Below are positions 1 to 5,228 of a DNA stretch of 7,076 bases, in pieces. A model generated the notes under the pieces. It saw only the letters and a list, made by a program, of their open reading frames with translations, did not search any database and was not told the DNA's origin. Every line of letters begins with the position of its first letter. Position 1 is the first letter of the stretch. Source of the DNA: JAQVEM01 sp034660395 (GTDB lineage: Bacteria; Actinomycetota; Humimicrobiia; Humimicrobiales; Humimicrobiaceae); contig JAYEJA010000163.1 in the NCBI GenBank assembly GCA_034660395.1, positions 1-7,076 of the forward strand, in the 5' to 3' direction. The translations under genes and the position numbers were made by a program.

Positions 1-360
1 ACTCTTTTAATTACTTTTTCAAAATTATTACTGCAACAAACTATATTTTCTAATTTTTTAATTTAAAGCTTATCATAAAATTTTCTTGTTTTAAATTAAA
101 TAGAATAAATACTACTTTATTAAATATCAAAAAGCACAATACTGGGAAAGGAAGAATTATATAATCTTATTTAGTAATTACCCAACAAGCAGAATTACAT
201 ACTAAATAATTCTTGTACTAAATAGAAAAAATAAATTGAAATATTCCCTCTCCCCTGTATAATTGAACCTGTACAATTTAAGCCCGTACAGCGTAAAAAA
301 CTGTAAGGATTCTAGAAGAAATGTATCCTGTTTTAGCCGGCTTAAGGGCAAAAATTTATT
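1..360. other. Non-coding A+T-rich region at the window edge
   Basis: No open reading frame with a recognisable product or good start context is visible on either strand. There is no tRNA-like cloverleaf. The left 240 bases are very A+T-rich and contain short repeats: ATTTAGTA at 169-176, its complement TACTAAAT at 200-207, and TACTAAAT again at 216-223. The 167-176 and 200-209 arms form a 10-bp A+T stem with a 23-base loop and no convincing function. Bases 241-360 are richer in G+C and contain degenerate copies of a CCTGTA/TACAGG motif, listed separately. The region may be the downstream flank of a former rnpB gene or an island boundary, but nothing in it proves this. Confidence 0.6.
254..296. 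repeat. Imperfect 14-15 base tandem repeat, three degenerate units
   Basis: Three consecutive units are visible on the plus strand: CCTGTATAATTGAA (254-267), CCTGTACAATTTAA (268-281) and CCCGTACAGCGTAA (283-296). The first two differ at two positions; the third is much more diverged. No coding potential is seen. The CCTGTA core also occurs at 369-374 inside the RNase P RNA-like segment, so the whole patch shares a TACAGG word on the minus strand. The unit count is too low to call it an array of a known kind. Confidence 0.45.
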
Positions 361-386
361 GGAGTTAGCCTGTAAGCCGGGTTCTA
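361..386 (-). ncRNA. Orphan 3'-end fragment of RNase P RNA (rnpB), partial
   Basis: Read on the minus strand, bases 385-368 give AGAACCCGGCTTACAGGC. This matches the nearly invariant 3' end of bacterial RNase P RNA: the CCCGGCTT block is the 3' strand of helix P4. The next bases, GGCTAACTCC, look like the 3' strand of helix P1. A full RNA of about 350-400 bases would have to extend rightward to about 710-760. That space instead holds A+T-rich DNA, a hairpin and the ytxH-type gene. Neither the conserved 5' P4 strand (GAGGAAAGTCCGGGC-like) nor the GATGAATG block just upstream of the 3' end is present. I therefore call a 3' remnant, not a functional gene. Chance similarity is the main alternative. 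Confidence 0.45.
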
Positions 387-414
387 TTCTAAATACAATA
401 TTTAATTAATATTA

Positions 415-451
415 TAAGCTCTCTGGAAACTTTTTATTTCCAGAGAGCTTA
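415..451 (-). terminator. Perfect 15-bp hairpin closing the DUF4349-YtxH operon
   Basis: The arms TAAGCTCTCTGGAAA (415-429) and TTTCCAGAGAGCTTA (437-451) are perfectly complementary around a 7-base loop. The structure begins 49 bases past the YtxH-domain stop codon, where an operon terminator is expected. On the minus strand the following bases are A+T-rich (TAATATTAATT) but not a clean run of T, so it is not a textbook Rho-independent terminator. It may act as a weak terminator or as a 3'-end stabilising stem. Nothing transcribed rightward into it is visible in the window. Confidence 0.6.
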
Positions 452-499
452 CACACTTATGCAAATACTATTTTTAACAGTCAATATATAAAATACCTG

Positions 500-733
500 T
501 TAACCGGATCCCTCTACATCTTCCTTTACTTTCTTTTCATACTCCTCTGCATGTTTTTTTGTCTCTCTTGCTTTTTCACTTATAAAATCAAGCGTCCTGC
601 TGCAGTAATCCTTAACCTGCTCCTTTAGTATCTCCCTGCTTTCTTCACCCTTGCGGGGAGCTATAAGGAGACCTGTCAAAACTCCCAGGCCGAAAACAAT
701 AAGTGAATAACCTAGTATGTCAGAATCATTCAT
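500..733 (-). CDS. Small YtxH-domain membrane protein
   Basis: This 77-residue protein has one N-terminal membrane segment (about residues 6-25). It is followed by the YtxH signature, a glycine-rich end of the helix leading into LLIAPRKGEESRE (residues 22-34). The remainder (about 35-72) is a highly charged, lysine- and glutamate-rich amphipathic helix with coiled-coil character. This is the usual size and layout of the family, which is often labelled 'YtxH domain' or 'gas vesicle protein'-like. Members are membrane-anchored and some are stress-induced, but the molecular role is unknown. The ATG lies one base past the stop codon of the upstream DUF4349 gene. A good ribosome binding site (AAGGAG, plus-strand 744-749) sits inside the end of that gene, so the two are co-transcribed and probably translationally coupled. 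Gas vesicle function is not implied. Confidence 0.85.
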   Translation of the reverse strand: MNDSDILGYSLIVFGLGVLTGLLIAPRKGEESREILKEQVKDYCSRTLDFISEKARETKKHAEEYEKKVKEDVEGSG

Positions 734-734
734 G

Positions 735-1697
735 TTATTTTTTCTCCTTTCCTTCTCTTCTCCTTCTTCTTGCCCTTATAACCTGCCATACAATAATTAG
801 AATTATTGCCAGTATAATCCATACCGGAGAAGTTGCAATGAACGTCATAAGCATCCAGTTAAATGCGGTTACTGCTCCTCTGAGCCCTCCCTTTAATGCT
901 TCAATAAATCCCCAGTCAGATGTGGTCTTTATTGGCTCCGGCTCATGGAAATAAATATCTACCGTGGAGAAAGATACCAGGTCATCAAGATAGTTCATTC
1001 TTCCCTTTATCATTTCAATTTCATTCTGGACATTACTCAGCTCTCTCTGCACTTCCAGACTGTCGCTTACTTTCCTGGACTCATCCATAAGATCAAGAAG
1101 AATCTGCCTCTGCGCCTCGTAATTTTCAAGCCTGCTCTCAAGGTCAACATATTCCTGGGTTATATCCTGTCCCGAGCTTGAAATATTTTCAATAGTTCCC
1201 ATCTCTTTGACTCTCTCCAGGGCGGAACTATATTTGCCGGAAGGAACTCTTATGGTTACATAACCGCTGGTGAGGTTGCCTTCAGAATCGGAATAACTCT
1301 GGCTGTCGGAAACAAAACCGCCATTCTGCTCTGCAAGAGATGACAGCCCAAACATAGTTTTTTCAAACTCACCTTTTTCAACCTCTATCTCAATATGGGC
1401 AGTTTTAATAACCTTCCTGTCGCCTGTAATTGCGGTATCGCCATACTCTGTCCCGCCATTATCCGCACTATCTTCTCCCATTCCTTCCGGAGCAGATTCC
1501 TTGGTATATTCTTCATCTGCTGTCAGGGCTACTTCCTCCGAAGCTTCATAATCCGCTTCCCTTAAAGCTGCATCTTCCACTGCTTGTACCGCTTCTCCCG
1601 ATTCTGCCGCCTTGCATCCGGCAAAAGACATGCCGGATAAAAGAATTGCTGCAAGAATTATGAATAATAATCTTGATGATAGCACTTTAACTTTCAT
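735..1697 (-). CDS. DUF4349 domain lipoprotein/membrane protein
   Basis: This 320-residue envelope protein starts with a hydrophobic signal segment (about residues 8-26) ending in a lipobox-like F-A-G-C28, so Cys28 is probably lipidated. Residues 29-93 form a very acidic, low-complexity linker. The DUF4349 domain runs from about 94 to 308. It has a beta/alpha part with HIEIEVEKGEF and YVTIRVPSGKY strands, then the conserved ITQEYVDLESRLENYEAQR region and a helical coiled coil (about 182-240). A strong transmembrane helix follows (about 280-307), with an arginine/lysine-rich cytoplasmic tail. With a lipidated N terminus and a C-terminal membrane helix, the domain would be held outside the cell and tethered at both ends. 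The family has no established function. The ATG is supported by GGAGGT at plus-strand 1702-1707, five bases upstream. The gene leads a two-gene operon with the YtxH-domain protein. Confidence 0.9.
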   Translation of the reverse strand: MKVKVLSSRLLFIILAAILLSGMSFAGCKAAESGEAVQAVEDAALREADYEASEEVALTADEEYTKESAPEGMGEDSADNGGTEYGDTAITGDRKVIKTAHIEIEVEKGEFEKTMFGLSSLAEQNGGFVSDSQSYSDSEGNLTSGYVTIRVPSGKYSSALERVKEMGTIENISSSGQDITQEYVDLESRLENYEAQRQILLDLMDESRKVSDSLEVQRELSNVQNEIEMIKGRMNYLDDLVSFSTVDIYFHEPEPIKTTSDWGFIEALKGGLRGAVTAFNWMLMTFIATSPVWIILAIILIIVWQVIRARRRRREGKEKK

Positions 1698-1749
1698 TTA
1701 TACCTCCAGACTATAAAAATTTTTTGATATTTAAATTAACAATATTTTT

Positions 1750-1763
1750 ATGTTTATAAACAT
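1750..1763. repeat. Perfect 14-base palindrome at the DUF4349 operon start, possible operator
   Basis: ATGTTTATAAACAT is its own reverse complement. It lies just downstream of the proposed -10 box (1772-1777), so it would cover roughly the first 15 transcribed bases, the position of many repressor operators. No known regulator consensus is recognised, and in such A+T-rich DNA palindromes arise easily, so this is only a candidate site. Confidence 0.35.
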
Positions 1764-1771
1764 TACCTGAA

Positions 1772-1800
1772 ATTATAACCTATTTTATAATACTTATTAA
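1772..1800 (-). promoter_or_regulatory. Candidate sigma-A-type promoter for the DUF4349-YtxH operon
   Basis: On the minus strand a perfect -10 hexamer TATAAT (plus-strand 1772-1777) is preceded, after 17 bases, by TTAATA (1795-1800), which matches four of six positions of TTGACA. Transcription would start near 1765, giving a leader of about 68 bases to the ATG at 1697. The spacing is ideal, but the surrounding DNA is A+T-rich, so false -10 boxes are common. Confidence 0.5.
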
Positions 1801-1829
1801 ATTACTGATTAAAAATCCTTTCACCAAAA

Positions 1830-1843
1830 ATAGATAATTTTAA
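1830..1843. repeat. 14-base word shared with the grpE upstream region
   Basis: ATAGATAATTTTAA on the plus strand here is repeated exactly at 5166-5179. It contains AGATAATT, which (or whose complement AATTATCT) also occurs at 1879-1886, 3445-3452 and 4449-4456, all between genes. It sits about 30 bases upstream of the proposed -35 of the DUF4349 operon. It could be a regulator site or an A+T-rich coincidence. Confidence 0.35.
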
Positions 1844-1931
1844 TTAGCTTATAACATTTCCTTATATATATTCGAAGAAATTATCTGTTAAATGAGGTAT
1901 TTATTAGAGAAATTTTATATACGGAAGTTAA

Positions 1932-3365
1932 TTACCATTTACCGGTTTTAATATATTCATCTATAGCCCTTGCTGCATCTTTCCCCGCACCCATCGCAAG
2001 AATAACAGTCGCAGCACCGGTTACTATATCCCCACCTGCAAAAACACCCTTTAAACTTGTTTTCCCGGTAACCGGCTCGGCCTTTATATTACCCCTCTTA
2101 GTTAATTTTAACCCGGGAACTCTTGATGCAAGAAGCGGATTGGGCCTCTGGCCTATGGCAACTACAACCGCGTCCACATCCATGTTAAATTCAGAGCCCT
2201 TTACCGGCAGCGGCCTTCTTCTTCCAGAACTGTCAGGTTCTCCCAGCTTCATCTTAATGCACCTTATTTTATCCACCCATCCATCTCTCCCTATAATTTC
2301 AACCGGGTTTGCCAGCAATTTGAATTCAATACCTTCTTCCCTGGCATGTTCTATTTCCTCATTTCTTGCAGGCATCTCACTCTCGCTTCTCCTGTAAACC
2401 AGATAAACATGCTTTGCTCCCAGCCTTTTTGCCGTTCTTGATGAATCAAGGGCAACATTGCCGCCACCTATTACAGCCGCCTTAAGCCCCTTAAAAATAG
2501 GGGTATCACACTCAGGAAATTTATATGCCTTCATTAAATTAGACCTGGTAAGGTATTCATTTGCAGAATAAACACCGTTAAGATTTTCTCCAGGAATTCC
2601 CATAAAAGATGGGAGTCCCGCTCCCGTAGATATAAAGATTGCCTTAAATCCGCTTTCAAACAAATCATCAAGACTTAATACTTTGCCAATTACCATATTT
2701 ACTTCAATTTTTACCCCGAGACTTTTCACATACTCAATTTCTTTCTCTACTGTCTCTTTGGGAAGACGGAATTCAGGAATTCCATAGACAAGGACTCCTC
2801 CGGGCTTGTGTAACGCTTCAAATATAGTAACCCTGTATCCCATCCTGGCCAGTTCAGCTCCGCATGTAAGACCTGCAGGTCCAGAGCCGACCACTGCAAC
2901 TTTTTCTTTTGTACACTTCTTTTTACCTTCCTGACCGGCACTTTTTTCGGCTTCCTTTTTCATTTCCCTATCTGCCGCAAATCTTTCCAGCCTGCCAATC
3001 GCCACCGGCTTACCTTTTATGCCAAGTATACACTCTTTCTCACACTGGTCCTCCTGGGGGCATACCCTGCCGCATATTGCAGGGAGGCTGTTCTTTTCTC
3101 TTATCTTATCAAGAGCTTCATCAAATTTTTTCTCCTGGATTAGCCCTATAAAACTTTTAATATCAATTCCTACTGGGCATCCCTTAATACATGTTGGATT
3201 CTTACAATGGAGGCATCTCGATGCCTCCAGAAGAGCATCTTTCTCTGAATATCCCAGTGCAACTTCATTGAAATTCTTATTTCTCTTCAGGGGTTCCTGC
3301 TGGGGCATCGAGACTCTGCCAACTTTTTTTTCTTTTGTTTTTTTCCACCCGGCTCTTTCAGCCAT
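1932..3365 (-). CDS. nfnB: NfnB, large subunit of electron-bifurcating ferredoxin:NADP+ oxidoreductase
   Basis: This 477-residue flavoprotein belongs to the glutamate synthase small-subunit (GltD-like) family. With NfnA it couples NADH and reduced ferredoxin oxidation to the reduction of two NADP+, or the reverse, in the cytoplasm. The N terminus carries two [4Fe-4S] cysteine groups: C51/C54/C59/C63 and C98/C102/C108/C112. A conserved LERF motif (E127) follows, where the related dihydropyrimidine dehydrogenase has its Gln ligand. The FAD-binding GSGPAG motif is at about 160-165. The nucleotide-binding GGGNVALD is at 300-307, with YRRSESEMPARNEE after it. The second FAD motif AGGDIVTGAATV is at 443-454. 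Length and motif order are normal. The stand-alone annotation 'NADPH-dependent glutamate synthase small subunit' is the main alternative, but adjacency to nfnA and the absence of a GltB-like partner here favour Nfn. AAGGAT at 3377-3382 is a plausible, slightly distant ribosome binding site. Confidence 0.93.
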   Translation of the reverse strand: MAERAGWKKTKEKKVGRVSMPQQEPLKRNKNFNEVALGYSEKDALLEASRCLHCKNPTCIKGCPVGIDIKSFIGLIQEKKFDEALDKIREKNSLPAICGRVCPQEDQCEKECILGIKGKPVAIGRLERFAADREMKKEAEKSAGQEGKKKCTKEKVAVVGSGPAGLTCGAELARMGYRVTIFEALHKPGGVLVYGIPEFRLPKETVEKEIEYVKSLGVKIEVNMVIGKVLSLDDLFESGFKAIFISTGAGLPSFMGIPGENLNGVYSANEYLTRSNLMKAYKFPECDTPIFKGLKAAVIGGGNVALDSSRTAKRLGAKHVYLVYRRSESEMPARNEEIEHAREEGIEFKLLANPVEIIGRDGWVDKIRCIKMKLGEPDSSGRRRPLPVKGSEFNMDVDAVVVAIGQRPNPLLASRVPGLKLTKRGNIKAEPVTGKTSLKGVFAGGDIVTGAATVILAMGAGKDAARAIDEYIKTGKW

Positions 3366-3418
3366 ATTTTTACACTATCCTTTTCTTATGCCGCTTAATC
3401 TTTAAATCAATACAGTAT

Positions 3419-3461
3419 AAAAAGTACCGGATTATAAATATAAAAATTATCTGCCGGTACT
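3419..3461 (-). terminator. Terminator-like hairpin between nfnA and nfnB
   Basis: AGTACCGG (3423-3430) and CCGGTACT (3454-3461) form a perfect 8-bp stem with a 23-base A+T-rich loop. On the minus strand the 3' arm runs directly into a short T run (five T from 3423 to 3419, then ATA), the order expected of a Rho-independent terminator. The upstream arm overlaps the nfnA TAG stop codon (plus-strand 3460-3462), so ribosomes finishing nfnA would interfere with folding. The long loop argues for a weak, partial terminator or a processing site. Most transcripts must still reach nfnB unless it has its own promoter. Confidence 0.5.
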
Positions 3462-4323
3462 ATTTACCTGACCCGCACTCACGCCTGTAAGCATCCATGC
3501 ACTTTTTCTCCTGGGAAAGGTAAATTCGCTGTCTTGAAAGCAGAAGGTCAAAATTTACCTTATGTGCATCAAACTCGGGACCGTCAACACATGCAAACCT
3601 TGTTTCTCCTCCTACCTCTACCCTGCATGCCCCGCACATCCCGGTTCCATCAACCATAATAGAATTAAGCGAAGCTATTGTTTTTATATTAAAGGGTCTT
3701 GTAACTTCTGCCGCAGCCCTCATCATAAGAGCAGGACCGACTGCAACGACCCTTGCTATACCTGTTTTTTTACCGTCACTTTTGCTTGATCTCTCTTCAA
3801 GATACTCTTTTAAAAACCCCGATACAAATCCATGGTATCCCACAGAACCATCATCACTGCATAAATATATCTCATCAGAATTATCTTCAATTTCATTTTT
3901 AAAAATAATTAAATCCCTGCTTTTTGCCCCAATAATCGAGATTACATAATTTGAAGCTTTTTTCATTGCCCTGGTTATGGGAAGAATTGATGCCGCGCCT
4001 ACTCCGCCGCTAACCAGAATAACATTGCCGAATTTTTTAATCTCGGAAGTATTGCCAAGAGGGCCTACCACATCAAGAATATCATCCCCCTGGTTTAAAT
4101 TTGAAAGCAGCGCCGTAGTCTTACCCACTCTTGTCGAAACAATTACTATTACTCCGTTCTTTCGTTCATAGTCTGCAATAGTCAGGGGTATCCTTTCCCC
4201 TTTTTCATCTATTCTTATAATTGCAAACTGACCTGCTTTTGCCTTGTTTGCTATCAGCGGGGCCCTGACATGGAAGCTGTCTATTGATTCTGCAAGCTTC
4301 TCTTTTTTTACAATCTTATACAA
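3460..4323 (-). CDS. nfnA: NfnA, small subunit of electron-bifurcating ferredoxin:NADP+ oxidoreductase
   Basis: This 287-residue protein of the ferredoxin-NADP reductase / PyrK-like family binds FAD, NAD(H) and a [2Fe-2S] cluster. It is the NADH-side subunit of NfnAB. An N-terminal beta-barrel (about 1-95) carries the flavin motif RIPLTIAD (45-52). The nucleotide domain starts at VILVSGGVGAASILP (101-115). VAVGPALMMRA (193-203) is the usual reductase C-terminal motif. The cluster region DGTGMCGACRVEV (225-237) with C230, C233 and later C245 is present; D225 fits the Asp ligand reported for characterised Nfn enzymes. Start choice: the first codon is TTG, read as Met, giving MYKIVKKEKLA, which matches the normal start of this family. 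The gene directly precedes nfnB, 94 bases away. A dihydroorotate dehydrogenase electron-transfer subunit (PyrK) is the nearest alternative, but no pyrD is adjacent. Confidence 0.92.
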   Translation of the reverse strand: MYKIVKKEKLAESIDSFHVRAPLIANKAKAGQFAIIRIDEKGERIPLTIADYERKNGVIVIVSTRVGKTTALLSNLNQGDDILDVVGPLGNTSEIKKFGNVILVSGGVGAASILPITRAMKKASNYVISIIGAKSRDLIIFKNEIEDNSDEIYLCSDDGSVGYHGFVSGFLKEYLEERSSKSDGKKTGIARVVAVGPALMMRAAAEVTRPFNIKTIASLNSIMVDGTGMCGACRVEVGGETRFACVDGPEFDAHKVNFDLLLSRQRIYLSQEKKCMDAYRRECGSGK

Positions 4324-4332
4324 AATTTCCCC
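4321..4332 (-). promoter_or_regulatory. UUG start codon and GGGGA ribosome binding site of nfnA
   Basis: On the minus strand GGGGAAATT immediately precedes the TTG start at plus-strand 4323-4321, giving a purine-rich Shine-Dalgarno segment five bases before the start. No in-frame ATG preserves the conserved MYKIV N terminus, so the weaker start codon appears genuine. It may lower nfnA translation relative to nfnB, which starts with ATG. Confidence 0.65.
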
Positions 4333-4361
4333 GTAATCTAAAAACTTTACAAATGTTTTTT

Positions 4362-4388
4362 ATTTTAGTTAATAAAAAAAAGATTCAA
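4362..4388 (-). promoter_or_regulatory. Weak promoter candidate upstream of nfnA
   Basis: TTGAAT (plus-strand 4383-4388) and TAAAAT (4362-4367) on the minus strand resemble -35 and -10 hexamers, but the 15-base spacer is short. The stretch is very rich in A and T runs, including eight or more A at 4374-4381, which could also act as an upstream element or curved DNA. A promoter is expected in this 172-base gap. This pairing is only a guess. Confidence 0.25.
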
Positions 4389-4462
4389 GTTTATCAGTAA
4401 AAAAAATTTTTATCCCGTTACCCAAGATTTTAAAAGCGCCTTTGAAGTAATTATCTAAAGAC

Positions 4463-4486
4463 TTAAAAAGAATAGTATCTTTTTAA
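4463..4486. terminator. Weak A+T hairpin downstream of grpE
   Basis: TTAAAAAGA (4463-4471) and TCTTTTTAA (4478-4486) form a 9-bp stem with a six-base loop, beginning 10 bases past the grpE stop codon. The stem has only one G-C pair and no clear T run follows on the minus strand. It could end grpE transcripts weakly or be chance. Confidence 0.3.
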
Positions 4487-4495
4487 AATATATTA

Positions 4496-5143
4496 TTATT
4501 TTTTCTTGCAAACTTTAACAACCGCCGGCCGTATTAAAAAGTCATCTATTAAGTAACCCTTCCTCATAACTTCTATTATGTGCCCTTCCTTAATATCTTT
4601 TACATCTTCAGTTACTGCAACCTCGCAGGTTTCCGGGTTAAATTCTTCTCCTGCCGGGTCTACAACCTTTACATTTTCTTTTTTAAGAATATCAATCAAA
4701 CTTTCATATATCATATTTACACCCTTAAAAAAGTCATCCTTTCCCTTTGCCAGTTTGCTTCCGGTTTCAATGGCCGCTTCAAAATTATCAATCACGGGAA
4801 GAAGCTTTTCTATAAGGTTTTTATTTGCCCTCTTTATATGTTCCAGGTGCTCCCTCAAAGTCCTTTTCCTGTAATTATCATAGTCTGCCTGGAGTCTTTT
4901 AATCCTGTTTACGTATTCTTCTTCAACCTTCTTATAACCATCCAGCTCTTTCCTTAAGAGTTCTACTTCTTCTTCAAGCTCTTCAACCTCGAGTTCATTT
5001 CTTACTCCTTTTTCATGCCTGCTTTTACCTGTCTTACCGCCGGACTCCTTAAGACCTGCTAATTTCTCTTTATCTTCGCCGTTTCCCGAATTCTTTCCTG
5101 CCTTCTCATAATCTTTTCCGGCTTTTTCATTTTTTTCAGTCAT
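4496..5143 (-). CDS. grpE: GrpE, nucleotide-exchange factor for DnaK
   Basis: This 215-residue cytoplasmic co-chaperone drives ADP release from DnaK (Hsp70). Residues 1-48 are a charged, disordered leader containing a duplicated EKAGK motif. A long coiled coil (about 50-110) leads to the dimer four-helix region LLPVIDNFEAAIE (114-126). The C-terminal beta domain that wedges into DnaK has EFNPETCEVAV (167-177) and the family signature EVMRKGYLIDDFLIRPAVVKV-type segment (191-211, partial run shown as GYLIDDFLIRPA, 196-207). Length is typical. At the usually conserved His of the F-[ND]-P-x-x-H-E motif there is Cys173. No hrcA, dnaK or dnaJ is adjacent; the neighbours are a lipoprotein gene upstream and nfnA downstream. 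No CIRCE operator (TTAGCACTC-type inverted repeat) is visible. The ATG has only a weak purine-rich segment upstream, so initiation may be modest. Confidence 0.95.
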   Translation of the reverse strand: MTEKNEKAGKDYEKAGKNSGNGEDKEKLAGLKESGGKTGKSRHEKGVRNELEVEELEEEVELLRKELDGYKKVEEEYVNRIKRLQADYDNYRKRTLREHLEHIKRANKNLIEKLLPVIDNFEAAIETGSKLAKGKDDFFKGVNMIYESLIDILKKENVKVVDPAGEEFNPETCEVAVTEDVKDIKEGHIIEVMRKGYLIDDFLIRPAVVKVCKKK

Positions 5144-5165
5144 AAACTATGTACACCACACTTTC

Positions 5166-5179
5166 ATAGATAATTTTAA
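5166..5179. repeat. Second copy of the 14-base word near grpE
   Basis: ATAGATAATTTTAA is identical to 1830-1843. It lies between the proposed grpE -10 box and the grpE ATG, within the presumed leader. If functional it would be placed to act as an operator or RNA element; see the motif discussion in the findings. Confidence 0.35.
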
Positions 5180-5195
5180 CCAAGAGAGTAAACAT

Positions 5196-5201
5196 ATTAT
5201 A
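5196..5201 (-). promoter_or_regulatory. Candidate -10 box for grpE
   Basis: A perfect TATAAT on the minus strand lies inside the palindrome TATTATATAATA (5195-5206), about 53 bases before the grpE ATG. No good TTGACA-like hexamer stands 16-18 bases upstream (the best is TTATAA). Start near 5189 would give a leader of about 46 bases. No terminator is visible after the upstream lipoprotein gene, so read-through into grpE is also possible. Confidence 0.35.
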
Positions 5202-5228
5202 TAATAGGAAGGCAATATTTATAAAGTC

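Noticed and set aside
167..223. ATTTAGTA/TACTAAAT repeats as a possible CRISPR-like or mobile-element terminal repeat
   Set aside because: There are only three copies of an 8-base A+T word with irregular spacing, no spacers of equal length and no transposase gene nearby.
500..733. Gas vesicle protein annotation for the YtxH-domain gene
   Set aside because: The label comes from loose family naming. The sequence lacks the GvpA-type core, and no other gas vesicle gene is in the window.
361..760. A complete, functional rnpB gene on the minus strand
   Set aside because: The conserved 5' P4 strand and the other core blocks are missing, and the needed space is occupied by the hairpin and the YtxH-domain gene.
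1832..1886. Nine-base inverted repeat (AGATAATTT / AAATTATCT) as a terminator for nfnB
   Set aside because: The arms are 37 bases apart, almost all A+T, and no T run follows. The words are better treated as copies of a recurring motif.
3019..3405. 128-residue plus-strand open frame opposite nfnB
   Set aside because: It lies antisense to a well-conserved protein, has a hydrophobic composition typical of an antisense frame, and has no recognisable domain.
4578..4957. Two overlapping plus-strand frames (98 and 125 residues) opposite grpE
   Set aside because: They are shadows of the grpE coding sequence. Their Phe/Leu/Ser-rich translations come from the Lys/Glu-rich codons on the other strand.
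5149..5169. Six-codon reading frame (M-K-V-W-C-T-stop) just upstream of the grpE start, a possible leader peptide
   Set aside because: It has no ribosome binding site and its composition suggests no attenuation mechanism. Such short frames are frequent by chance.
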